8,643 nucleotides of DNA from JADJOY01 sp016713535 [NCBI: Deltaproteobacteria bacterium] (GCA_016713535.1 JADJOY010000056.1:1-8643); one strand, 5' to 3'. Numbered from the stretch's first letter, positions 1 through 8,154 are shown. Notes: generated by a model not told the origin, from the sequence alone. Translations and numbers: made by a program.

Positions 1-463
1 CTGGCGCGGCGCGCACGCGAATTGGGATCGCAGGCGTTCCGCCAGCAGGAGTCCTCGCCCGCCTTCGTGCTCACGCCCACGCTCAACGGGTCGGAGGCAG
101 GACGGCGCGCTCGACACCGACGCGGTCACGGAGTCACTCGCGCAGGTGCTCCGCGATACTGGACGTACATCGGATGCGATCGGTATGATCGGCCCATTCG
201 AGTTCGCGGTCGTCGCGCAGGGCACGGATGCCGCCGGTGCGGTGCTGCTCGCCGAACGGCTCACGCGGGCCGTCTCATCGGCCTTCGTCGCCCCGAACTT
301 CAGGATGGCCGCCGGCTACGACGCCGTGCAGAACTACCACGAAGCGCCGATCGAGCCCGGGGACATGCTCATGCGAGCGTCGATGGCCATGCGCATGTCG
401 CGCGGTGATTCGGCCAGCGGCAACGTCCTCAACATCCGGAAGTTCGAGGGTCAGCTCAACTGA
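1..463 (+). CDS. C-terminal part of a degenerate GGDEF-domain protein (5' end outside window, one frameshift)
   Basis: The gene enters from the left edge and ends at TGA 461-463. It reads in frame 1 to about position 90 and in frame 2 from about 100 on, so one indel lies at roughly 91-100. The frame 2 part resembles the second half of a GGDEF domain: RTSD (164-175), then five residues, then GPFEF (191-205), then FAVVAQGTDAAGAVLLAERL, which matches the usual stretch after GGDEF (a strand, then an LAERL helix). The RxxD motif sits exactly five residues before the signature, as does the c-di-GMP inhibitory site of diguanylate cyclases. The active-site signature itself is GPFEF instead of GG(D/E)EF, so cyclase activity is doubtful and a c-di-GMP-binding or structural role is more likely. 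It converges on the BY-kinase gene with a 48-base gap. The N-terminal sensor domain, if any, is not visible. The GGDEF assignment is inferred from the motif pattern only. Confidence 0.6.
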   Translation, partial: WRGAHANWDRRRSASRSPRPPSCSRPRSTGRRQDGALDTDAVTESLAQVLRDTGRTSDAIGMIGPFEFAVVAQGTDAAGAVLLAERLTRAVSSAFVAPNFRMAAGYDAVQNYHEAPIEPGDMLMRASMAMRMSRGDSASGNVLNIRKFEGQLN

Positions 464-511
464 GCCGACCCTGCGGTGGCACCGGGCGACGACCGGACCG
501 CTGCCTCCCGA

Positions 512-2942
512 TCAGCCCGCGCCTCCTCCCAGGATGCGCGGGCTGTTCTTCTTCGCCGAGCTCACCTCCGCCTCGCTCGACTCGTCCGACTCCTCCCCCG
601 CGCGATAGCCGGGCAGATACGAGTAGTAGCGGTAGATACCGCCCGGCTTGACGTCGTTGAGCACCGCGCCGAGGATCCGGATCGGGAGACGCTTGAGTTC
701 GCTGAGGCGGGACTCCGCGAGTTCGCGGTCGGTCACCCCCGTCCGTAGCACGAGCACCAGACTGCCGCACAGGGACGCTAGCAGGAGCGGATCCACGCCG
801 GCACCGAGCGGCGGACTGTCGATGATGATCGCATCGTACTCGGTGCGGAGCGCCATCAGGAGTTGCGTCATCTGGGCCGAACCCAGAAGTTCGGGGCCAC
901 CGGCGTGACGGGTGCCGGAGGCCAGGAAATCGATACCCATTGACGGGATCTCGCGAATGACCTCCTCGCGGCGCGACTGTCCGGAGAGCAGATCGAGGAG
1001 TCCCGGCTTGCGGAGACCCCCATCGAACGGTGGAGCACGCCGCGACGCGTGTCGGCATCGACCAGCAACGTCCGCCGACCGGTGCTCGCGAAGGCCCGCG
1101 CGAGGTTCGCCGAGAAGAACGACTTGCCGCCGCCGGCGCCGGGGCTCGTCACCGTGGTCACGAACGGACCGGCGAGCCGTGCGCGAAACCCAGGTTCATC
1201 CGGATCGACCGGATGGCCTCGAGCAGGTGCGCCGAATCCTCCGGTAGCGGCTGGCCGGCGCGGTCGTGCTTGAGCTGCGGCAGCGCACCGAGGATCTCGA
1301 GGCCGAGCTCCTGCGAGACCTGCTCCGGATACCGGATGCGCCTGTCGAACCGGTCGAGCAGGATGGAGAGTGCCCCACCGAGTCCGAGCCCGCCGATGAG
1401 TCCGCCAGCCAGGACGATGAGGAGCTGGTCCTTCAGTGGCTGATTCGGGACCTTCGCGGCATCGAGCACGCGCACGTCCGGCGCCGCGCTCAACTCCGCC
1501 AGCTGGGCCTGCTCGAAGGCGGCTTGCAGCGCCGTATACAGATTGTCCGCGATGAGCACGTCACGCTCCCTGCGGGCCTCCTCCGACACGCGCGCCGGGA
1601 TCTGTTGCATCTCACGCCCGGACGCCGCGATTCGCTGATCGAGATCCCGTATGCGCTGGTCGATGCTCGACAGGACCTCGCGCGCCTGCGACGGGATCGT
1701 GCGCGTCTCGAGTTCGGTGACCGTCTGCACGACTTCCTGCAGCGGGAGATGCCCCGGGCCGAACGCCATGCGCAGGCGCCGCGCCTCGGCGCGCTTGTCC
1801 GCGAGGAGCTGGAGCGAAGCGCTCAGTTCAGGCGAGTTGCGGACCGACGGGATGGTCCCGAGCATCACGAGCAGCGACATCGAAGTGTCGGCCCTGCTCG
1901 CCACGGCACGCGTGATCGCTTCGCGCTCCTGCTGCAGCGAGTCGACGTCGAGCCGGAGCCGGAAGAACGCCTCGCGCACCGGGTCGCGCGTCTCCGTCAG
2001 TCCGGACGCGATCGGCGTCGCCCCCGGTCGTTCGGTAGCGTGATCGTGTTGATCTTGAAGGTCTCGAGCGCGTTCTCGGCCTGTCGAAGGTCCGCCGCCG
2101 AGCGCTCCAACTGCCCGCCGAGCACCTGAGTCACCTGGGTCAGCTTGTCGCGCTTGAGGAAGGTCGCCACTTCGACGTAGCGCGCCGCGATGACGTTCAC
2201 CGTCGCCGCCAGTTCGACGGGATCCGTCCCGCGCAGCGACACCTTGAGGAAGGCGGCGTCCGGCGGCATCGGCGAGTTCTCGATCAGGTCCCCCAGCTTC
2301 ACCGCGGCATCTCGTGTCGAACTGAGGGTGAAGTCGAAGTCCCGGCCGGCCGGGAGCGAGGTGGGAGCCCAGAGGAACCCGATCGGACGACCGATCGAAT
2401 CGCCCACCGCGCCGGCTTCGATCTGCGCGCCGGCGGACGTGAGGAGGGAATAGCTGCCACCGGTCGCGTCCACCTTGAGCCGGTAGCTGCCCGGCGACAG
2501 GATGCTATCGACCTGCAGGGCCTCGAAATGCTTCGCATCGCCGGACGCCCCGTGCTCGATGTAGAGGCGGCGGCGCTTGACGACCTCATCGAGGACCGAG
2601 TACGAGCGCAACAGGTCGACCCAGCCTCGGGAATCGAGCAGTTGGGTCGTGCGGATCGGTCCGGTCGGCTGGGAGCCTCGAGGGATCTGGTCGATCTGCA
2701 ACGTCGCCTGTGCCATGTACACCGGCTTCAGCAGGCGGCTGATGCCTACGCCGGCCGCCAACCCGGAGCGCACCCAGTCCGATGATCAAACCATTTGTGC
2801 CGGAGCAGTGCGGCGATGTACCGCTTGATTCCCATCCCCGAGTTCTCGTCTTCGAGGTACCCGGGACAGCCAGCGCCGGCCGAGGCGCGACAAGGTTGTC
2901 CCCGGCGGGGTTGGTCGGCGGTTCGAATCGTCCAGTGGACAT
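512..2942 (-). CDS. Wzz-type chain-length determinant fused to a BY-type tyrosine kinase (Wzc-like), frameshifted
   Basis: This is a polysaccharide co-polymerase of about 810 conceptual residues (Wzc-type proteins usually have about 720-800). It spans the inner membrane and controls chain length and export of a surface polysaccharide through tyrosine autophosphorylation. From the N-terminus: a cytoplasmic lead; [13 protein letters not shown] before the first membrane segment; a Wzz region ([12 protein letters not shown]); a periplasmic part with helical, Gln/Glu/Arg-rich stretches; a GNVR-like segment ([15 protein letters not shown]); and a Gly-rich second membrane segment. The cytoplasmic kinase has Walker A GAGGGKS (1120-1140), Walker A' LLVDADTR (1045-1068), Walker B IIIDSPP (809-829) and a five-tyrosine cluster [11 protein letters not shown] (605-637). 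The ATG at 2942 follows AGGGA by 10 bases. Reading frame changes occur near 2860, 2786, 2770, 2021-2025 (C5 run), 1165-1180 and 1017-1021 (C5 run). Motifs resume directly after each, so I treat it as one intact gene. The family call is very secure; exact residues at the shifts are not. Confidence 0.93.
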
Positions 2943-2952
2943 CGGATCGGAT

Positions 2953-2957
2953 TCCCT
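2953..2957 (-). promoter_or_regulatory. Ribosome binding site of the BY-kinase gene
   Basis: On the minus strand AGGGA lies 10 bases before the ATG at 2942-2940. It is the only purine-rich Shine-Dalgarno-like run near a start codon in this area and supports that ATG over the in-frame starts further into the gene. The spacing is slightly long. Confidence 0.5.
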
Positions 2958-2987
2958 AAATGGTTGAGCGGCAGTTAGATAGACGAA

Positions 2988-2993
2988 AATATA
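2988..2993 (-). promoter_or_regulatory. Possible -10 element (TATATT) for the BY-kinase gene
   Basis: On the minus strand TATATT matches five of six bases of the sigma-70 -10 consensus and lies in a small AT-rich island about 46 bases upstream of the start codon. No -35 hexamer is visible at 16-18 bases upstream, so this is weak. It could instead be a melted or bendable stretch in the leader downstream of the sigma-54 candidate. Confidence 0.25.
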
Positions 2994-3132
2994 GCCCGCT
3001 CGTCACCGCCGAGCGTTCTAAGCCGAGTCGGACATCGGATGCGGCCGCCACATGCGTTGCGTCCGAGCATCAACTGGAGTCCGTTCCGGTGTGGCGTCAA
3101 CCGCCCGGAAAGCGTCCACCGCTTGTGTAGCC

Positions 3133-3148
3133 TGCCATCGATGCGCCA
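3133..3148 (-). promoter_or_regulatory. Candidate sigma-54 (-24/-12) promoter reading toward the BY-kinase gene
   Basis: Read on the minus strand the sequence is TGGCGCATCGATGGCA. Compared with TGGCACG-N4-TTGCA it matches 9 of 12 defined positions and keeps the essential GG and GC dinucleotides at the correct 10-base separation. It would give a leader of about 180 bases to the ATG at 2942. The gene on the other side of the same gap encodes a sigma-54 activator, so a sigma-54 target here makes sense. One T of the -12 element is replaced by G, and the match was found by eye, so it remains a candidate. Confidence 0.4.
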
Positions 3149-3168
3149 CATTGTTGCGCGTGCGCCAC
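3142..3168. repeat. Direct repeat pair TGCGCCAC, possible activator half-sites
   Basis: TGCGCCAC occurs at 3142-3149 and again at 3161-3168, 19 bases apart start to start (GTGGCGCA on the other strand). The first copy overlaps the -24 part of the sigma-54 candidate. A related GTGGCGTC lies at 3091-3098 on the plus strand, in the same orientation as the minus-strand reading of the repeats. About two helical turns of spacing would fit a dimeric HTH protein, but no binding site is known for this regulator. Confidence 0.3.
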
Positions 3169-3208
3169 GGCGCGCGAGCTGGCCCGAACGAACCCCACCG
3201 ACCGTCCT

Positions 3209-4734
3209 GTGACCGACTCCAGCCCCGCGAGAAAGACCGGCCCTCATGGCGACGACGAACTCTCACTCGTACCGAGCGAGTTTCGAGCCACGTTGAGTGT
3301 GTTGCTCGTCGACGACGAACGCACGCTACGGGAGAGTTGCCGGTCGATCCTCACCGGCCTCGGCTACCGCGTCGAGGTCGCTTCCCGCGGCGACGAGGCA
3401 GTCAAGTTGCTGCAACGGCGCGGTTTTGACATCGTGCTCACCGACCTCTATATGCAGGAGGTCACGGGTCTCGACGTCCTGCAGGCCGCGCTCGCCCAGC
3501 GCTCGGACACCATCGTCATCGTCATGACCGGGAATCCGAGCGTCGCCTCGAACGTGGAGGCGCTGCGCGAGGGGGCCTGGGACTACCTCCCCAAGCCCTT
3601 CTCGGCGACGCACCTCGAGATCGTGGTCGGGCGCGCGGCGCATGCGGTGATGGTCGCCAAGGAATCCGCCCCGGGAGCCGAGTCACCATCGACGCCCGCC
3701 GGAGAGGATGACGCGCCTCTCGGAGTCTCCCCGTCGTTCATCCGTTGCCTCGACCTCGCGCGCCGCGTCGCGTCGACCGACGCCTCCGTCTTCATCACGG
3801 GCGAGACCGGGGCCGGCAAGGAGATGATCGCGCAGTACATCCACCGCCGGAGCCGGCGGCGCGCGCGGCCACTCGTCGCGGTCAACTGCGCGGCGCTTCC
3901 CGAGGGACTCCTCGAGTCCGAGATGTTCGGCCACGTGAAGGGCTTCGTTCACCGGCGCGGTCCGCGACAAGGCGGGACTGCTCGAGACGGCGAACGGCGG
4001 CACGTTGTTCCTCGACGAGCTCACCGAGATTGCCGAAGCCTCTTCAGGCGAAGCTCCTTCGCGTGATCCAGGACGGCGTCGTCCGCCGCGTGGGCAGCAA
4101 CAACACCAGTTCGGTGGTCAATGTGCGCTTCATCGCGGCCTCGAACCGCGATGCCGACGAGGCGGTGCGAACGGGCGTTCTGCGCGAGGACCTGTACTAC
4201 CGGCTCCGCGTCGTGCCGATCACGCTGCCCTCGCTCCGGGACCGCCACGAGGATATCGCGCTCCTCGCGAGCCATTTCCTCCGCACGTATTGGCGGCAGC
4301 ATCGCGGCGGCGAGACTCGGCCGCCGACGCTCACCGAGGACGCGATCCGCTCGCTCCAGCGCTACGACTGGCCGGGGAACGTGCGCGAGTTGCAGAATGC
4401 GATCGAGCACGCCGTGGTGCTCCTCGAGCCCGGGCAGGCGGCCGGCGCGGCGGACATCCCGATCCATTCCAACCCGGCCGCCGAACGCGACGCCGGGACG
4501 GCCGTCGCTCCGGCGCCAGCGGAGGGGGATTTCCTCGACGAGCCCTACCACGTCGGTCGCGAACGCGTCATCGCCCAGTTCGAGCGACGCTATCTCGCCG
4601 AGTTGGTGCGCGCAGCCCAGGGCAACATGTCCAAGGCGGCGCGGCTCGCCGGCGTCGACCGCACGACGCTCTACCGGCTGATGGAGCGGCATGGCCTGCA
4701 GCGCGAGGCCGTGCTGAGCCCGAACGACTCCTGA
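3209..4734 (+). CDS. NtrC-family sigma-54 response regulator (receiver, AAA+, Fis HTH), two frameshifts
   Basis: This phosphorylation-controlled activator of sigma-54 RNA polymerase has about 508 conceptual residues. The receiver (about 28-145) has acidic pair D35/D36, phospho-acceptor D79 (LTDLYM), T107 (MTG) and K129 (PKPF). The AAA+ domain has Walker A GETGAGKE (198-205), then [20 protein letters not shown], a sigma-54 contact loop readable as GSFTGA after correcting the shift, Walker B TLFLDEL, sensor [10 protein letters not shown], the arginine-finger region [13 protein letters not shown] and [12 protein letters not shown]. The C-terminal HTH is Fis-type ([25 protein letters not shown]). 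The start is GTG 3209; it lacks an obvious ribosome binding site, but the frame has a stop at 3128-3130 and no better start. Frame changes occur at 3943-3945 and about 4032, each explained by one extra base. Stop TGA 4732-4734 is one base from the kinase start, indicating an operon. Its target is probably the divergent polysaccharide gene (inference). It resembles PrsR of exosortase loci in plan, but no exosortase gene is visible here. Confidence 0.93.
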
Positions 4735-4735
4735 A

Positions 4736-5868
4736 GTGACCGAATCCGTCTCGAGCACCGGCCGTTCGTCACAGGCCCCGCGTCTCAGCGCCATCTCGTC
4801 CGGCGGACTCCTCATGTCGTCCGACGTGCATCCGCTCATCAACAGGGCGGCGGACGAGGTGATGCGCGGCTGGGCTCAGGCGCTCGGGGACGCGTTCGAG
4901 GCGGAGGAGACGGCGGGTGTGCTGGAATGGCTCGCCGGCTGCATCGACCTTGCGTCGCGCGGCATCCTGCCCGATCGCGGCCAGGGCGCGAGCGCCGTCG
5001 GCCGAGTCCTGCTCGACCGGCTCGGCTCCGTCCTCCTCGGCCTGATCATCAGCGACCAGAGCGTGCCGCGCGCCGAGGCGCTCAAGCTCCTCGGCGGCGT
5101 CGACGCCGTACGTCGGGTCATCGAACCCGAGTGGGACCGCTACTTCGCCTCACAGCTCTCGGGACCCGACGGGCTCAACATCGTCGTCGAGGTCGCGCAC
5201 GACATCCGCTCGCCGCTCACCTCGATCCGGTGCCTCGCCGAGACGCTGGAGCGCGGGCAGTCCGGGCAGGTGACGGACGTGCAACGCAAGCAACTTCGGT
5301 TGATCTATAGCGCTCCGCTCGGCGTCACGTCGATGGCCTCGGACGTCATCGAGATGGCCCGCCGTGGTGACCAGCTCGCTGAGGGTGACGCGGTCCCGTT
5401 CTCGGTCGCCGAGACGCTCGAGTCCGTGGTGGACATGGTGCGGCCGATCGCTGAGGAGAAGGGCCTCACCGTGCGCTTCACTCCTCCCGCCAGCGATCGG
5501 CGGATCGGCCGCCCGATCGCGCTCAGCCGTGTCCTGCTCAACCTCGTCACGAACGGGCTCAAGTTCACCGACGAGGGAAGCGTCGAGGTCACGGCGCGGG
5601 TCACGACACCGACGCGAGTGGAGTTCTCCGTGCGCGACACCGGCCGAGGGATGAGTCAGGATGCCGTGGCGACGCTCTACCAGCCGTTCCGTCGCGCCAG
5701 TGGCCGTGCGGGGCGGTCGGGGTATTTCTTCTCGGGACGGGCCTCGGGCTCGCCATGGTCCGCAAGTTCCTGAGCGCGATGGACTCGGAACTCCTGTTCG
5801 AGACGAGCGTCGGGAACGGCACGCGGTTCTATTTCGAGCTCGAGTTGCCGCCGGTCGCGCGGCTCTAA
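4736..5868 (+). CDS. Soluble sensor histidine kinase, partner of the sigma-54 regulator, one frameshift
   Basis: This kinase of about 377 residues is likely to phosphorylate D79 of the preceding regulator. The N-terminal 150 residues are helical with no membrane segment, signal peptide, PAS or GAF signature that I can recognise. The catalytic part has the H box VAHDIRSPL (His 155), N box LLNLVTNGLKF (Asn 273), G1 box DTGRGM (301-306), then YQPFRRAS and the G2 box GTGLGLAM. A base is missing in the GGG at 5734-5736 (GGGG restores the frame), after which the C-terminus RKFLSAMDSELLFETSVGNG continues to TAA 5866-5868. The start is GTG 4736, reading TGA-A-GTG from the regulator stop, so the two genes are translationally close. 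An in-frame ATG at 4814 is an alternative start. The cytoplasmic architecture differs from PrsK-type membrane kinases, so the signal is probably internal or delivered by another protein. The role is secure; the signal is unknown. Confidence 0.9.
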
Positions 5869-5884
5869 CCGGTCGTCAGGGCGC

Positions 5885-7085
5885 TCAGGTCGCGGCCGCG
5901 ACAACCGACGCGAGGCCCGCGGACATCCGCTGCATCAAGCTCGTCCACGCGAAGCGCTCAAGGGCCCTCGTCCGTGCCGCGTCGCCCATCCGACGTGCCT
6001 CGGTGCGGTCCTGGAGGAGCCGCGTGAGCGCCTGCACCAGCCCCCCGTGATCCCCCGGCGGGGTGAGCAGCCCCGTGATCCCGTCGTCGATGATCTCAGG
6101 GACCGCCCACGCTGCCGGCCCGACGCAGGGCAGGCCGTACATCATCGCTTCGACGAAGGAAGTTCCGAAGGGCTCGAATCGAGTGGGGATGCAGAAGACG
6201 TGCGCGCCGCGATATGCCGAGTCCATGCGTCGCCGGCCTGCCTCGGTGTCCCGGCTCAGGAACCCGACGAACTCGACTCCGGGCCGCGGCTCCATCTGTT
6301 GCGCCATCCGGCCCCCGCCGACCATCACCAACCGCGCATCGGGCACGCGTGCGCGTACGTCCGCGAACGCCTCTAGGAGCTGAAGGGCGCCCTTTGCGCT
6401 GGAAATCGCGTCCCACGAACAGGATCGTCGGCGGGCCATCAGACTCACTTCCATTCCGTGATCGAGCTCGGGCACTGGGATGTTCGGACCGCAGTGCACG
6501 GTCACGAGCCGATCGGCCGGGATGCCGAAGTCCTCGATGAAGGAACGGCGCAGGAAGTCGCTCATGGTGAAGATGAGCGCGGCTCGCGAGTAGACTCGGG
6601 CCTCCACGTTCGCGGATCCCGTCGCGCTCGGCGGGGTGAGCACCGCCGCTTCCGGAGTGCCCGGTCCCGATGGCAGCACCGGCGAGTTCGATGTTCGAGT
6701 CGCAGAAGAGGACGAGCGGCGTGCGTTCGTCGGGCGGGATCGCGAACGTCGCGCCGATCTGGAGGATCACGTCGGCGGTGCCGCGTCGGGCGGCGATGAT
6801 CTTCGCGCAAGCGGCCGAGCGGGCGGCGAAGGCGGACGCGCCAAGGTGATACTTCACCCACCATCGGCGCATCGGCAAGCCGAAGCTGCGCAACGCGGTC
6901 CACCATCGCGCGGCACCGTAGAGATCGGCGTCGCCGGCACGCACCGAGTAGCCAGCTGAGCGGAGGTGCTCGAGGATGCTCCTGCTCACGCCGGACCACG
7001 AGTCGTGCGTCTCGGCGTCCCCTTCGCTGAGGTAGAGCACCCGCGCGACCGGGCGGCTCTCCGCCGACGCCGGATCTATCCTCAA
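5885..7085 (-). CDS. Family 4 (GT-B) glycosyltransferase, several frameshifts
   Basis: This cytoplasmic transferase of about 400 residues would add a sugar from a nucleotide donor during repeat-unit assembly. The N-terminus reads RVLYLSEGDAETHDSWSGVSRSI, a typical first Rossmann strand and acceptor-loop region. The middle has YSRAALIFTMSDFLRRSF and IEDFGIPADRLVTVHCGPN. The donor half has TILFVGRDFQRKG (conserved Arg/Lys), then the EX7E motif in EPFGTSFVEAM, and GLLTPPGD. These pieces lie in two frames. The changes cluster at about 6660, 6635, 6605, 6436 and 6391, and restoring single bases joins them into one continuous GT4 fold. The stop is TGA at 5887-5885, tail-to-tail with the histidine kinase (16 bases apart). 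The start is uncertain: TTG 7085 would overlap a possible stop of the upstream GT8 gene (TTGA), and GTG 7040 is the other choice. The donor and acceptor sugars cannot be predicted. Confidence 0.85.
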
Positions 7086-7980
7086 TCCCTGCCCCGCGAA
7101 GGGCGAGTCGCAGGAGGCGGAGCGCCCCCGGGAGATACGGCAGACGACGGCGTACGCGTGCGAGGGCTCCTCCGAGACCGGCCGGATTCCAGCGCGGGTC
7201 ATCGCGAAATGCCGTGAGCGCGCGGTATCTCCCGAAGAGCGCGCCGAAATCTCCGGCGTAGTCGAGATCCCAGGGTTTCGGAGCCCCCATGAAGTGGAAG
7301 ACCACGGCGGCATCGGGGGAAAGGGCAGCCACGGCAGCGGAGTTCCAGTGGGAAGGAAGGTCGGCCCAGTCGCCATCGAGCGCGCAGTTGAGCGCGTCCT
7401 GGTCGTGGAGGATGAGCCGGTCCCCGACGCGGCGCGCTGCCTCGAGCGCCCTCCGCTTGATCGCGCGCTGCCGCCAGCGATGTACATCGATCAGCAGGAC
7501 GCCTGCGTTGAAGTACCGCGGCTCACGAAGGCCGAGCCGCTGCTGATGCTCCAACTGCTCGCCGGCGGTGAGGTTCTCGACCGCCCCGACCGTCCGATCC
7601 CCGAGTGGCGCCTCCCAGAGCTCCGTCACGTCGCGCGCGACGATCAGGTCTGAGTCGAGGTAGATGCAGCGGTCCGCATCGGGCGGGAGGATCTCGTCGA
7701 CGAAGAGCCGCGCGTAGGTCGCGTGCGAGACGATGCGTGACCGCATGAGGTCCCTCACGCGCGCGACGGGGAACTCCCAGAAGGCGAGTTCGATGTCGCG
7801 CCCCTCGGTACGGACCGATGCGAGCAGGCGCTCGCGATCGGCCGGCCCGACGCCGTCAACGGAGAGGTGAAAGCGCAGGGGGACCTCGGCACGGGAATGC
7901 TCGACCACCGAGCGCATGGTGGTCGCGCAGCCTACGAGGTGATGCCGATCGACGGTCAGGACGAGATGTGCGGCGCGCAT
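7082..7980 (-). CDS. Family 8 (GT-A) glycosyltransferase, LgtC/galactosyltransferase-like
   Basis: This metal-dependent retaining transferase has about 297-300 residues, normal for the family. The N-terminus HLVLTVDRHHLVGCATTMRS is the usual nucleotide-sugar binding start. The metal-binding DxD is DSD (109-111) in CIYLDSDLIV. RYFNAGVLLIDVHRWR (155-170), DQDALN (193-198) and the HxxGxxKPW motif (HFMGAPKPW, 229-237) follow, all classic for GT8. The start is ATG 7980; upstream codons in the same frame have low-complexity content and no family resemblance. The end is unclear: the reading frame has no stop until well inside the next gene, while a third-frame TGA lies at 7084-7082. I therefore infer one more indel in the last codons, with the 3' end at about 7082. 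It heads a minus-strand pair with the GT4 gene. Family members use UDP-galactose or UDP-glucose, but the substrate here is unknown. Confidence 0.9.
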
Positions 7981-8081
7981 GGAATCCGGGGGAATGACCG
8001 ATGCAACGGTGCGGTGCGGTTGTCCCCGGGCGCAAGGCGGGGGCAAATTGGAGTTCCGCGCCGACCCCGGCACGTTTCGCC

Positions 8082-8093
8082 CGTGACGTCACG
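8082..8093. repeat. Perfect 12-bp palindrome CGTGACGTCACG, possible operator
   Basis: The sequence is its own reverse complement and its last base directly abuts an ATG at 8094. Its position between two divergent polysaccharide genes is suggestive of a site for a dimeric regulator. In GC-rich DNA such palindromes also arise by chance, and no known binding site is matched with confidence. Confidence 0.3.
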
Positions 8094-8148
8094 ATGACCC
8101 TGGATCTCGCCAACCGTACGACCGCGTTCGCCGGGACGCCCCCGCGCC

Positions 8149-8154
8149 GGAAGG
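8149..8154 (+). promoter_or_regulatory. Ribosome binding site deciding the Wzy-like start at 8160
   Basis: GGAAGG lies five bases before ATG 8160. The earlier in-frame ATG 8094 is preceded by a palindrome and has no purine-rich run, so 8160 is the better start. The 22 residues between the two starts are polar and unlike the membrane protein that follows. Confidence 0.5.

Larger units (their letters stand above)
2943..3208. other. Divergent intergenic control region between the BY-kinase and response-regulator genes
   Basis: This 266-base gap separates two divergently transcribed genes and is the natural place for promoters of both. It contains an AT-rich island (about 2951-2993) that stands out from the GC-rich surroundings, a candidate sigma-54 promoter, and a direct repeat pair, each listed separately. 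A 10-base direct repeat, GACATCGGAT, occurs at 2938-2947 (overlapping the kinase start codon) and 3031-3040. ORFs running through the gap have no recognisable protein features, so I call it non-coding. Confidence 0.6.

Noticed and set aside
464-511. Possible bidirectional terminator between the convergent GGDEF-like and BY-kinase genes
   Set aside because: Only a five-base stem (CGGTG/CACCG) with almost no loop is present and there is no T-run on either strand.
1017-1021. Programmed ribosomal frameshifting at the C5 run in the kinase domain
   Set aside because: Similar shifts occur in all genes of the window without a shared slippery heptamer or downstream structure, so sequencing error is simpler.
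1266-2129. Long plus-strand open frame (287 codons) opposite the BY-kinase gene
   Set aside because: It is rich in Arg/Leu/Glu with no domain pattern, and the opposite strand carries clear Wzz and GNVR features. It is a GC-driven antisense shadow.
2975-3247. Short minus-strand frames in the divergent gap
   Set aside because: Their composition is Arg/Gly/Trp-rich, typical of noncoding GC-rich DNA; they lack a ribosome binding site and overlap the regulator start.
3209-4734. Naming the regulator prsR of an exosortase/PEP-CTERM system
   Set aside because: The domain plan fits, but no exosortase, PEP-CTERM protein or PrsK-like membrane kinase is visible in the window.
4021-4842. Minus-strand open frame (273 codons) opposite the response regulator
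   Set aside because: The plus strand encodes unmistakable AAA+ and Fis motifs here; the minus frame has no recognisable features.
8069-8085. CGGCACGTTTCGCCC as a plus-strand sigma-54 promoter for the Wzy-like gene
   Set aside because: The -24 half is good, but the -12 GC dinucleotide is absent at the required spacing.
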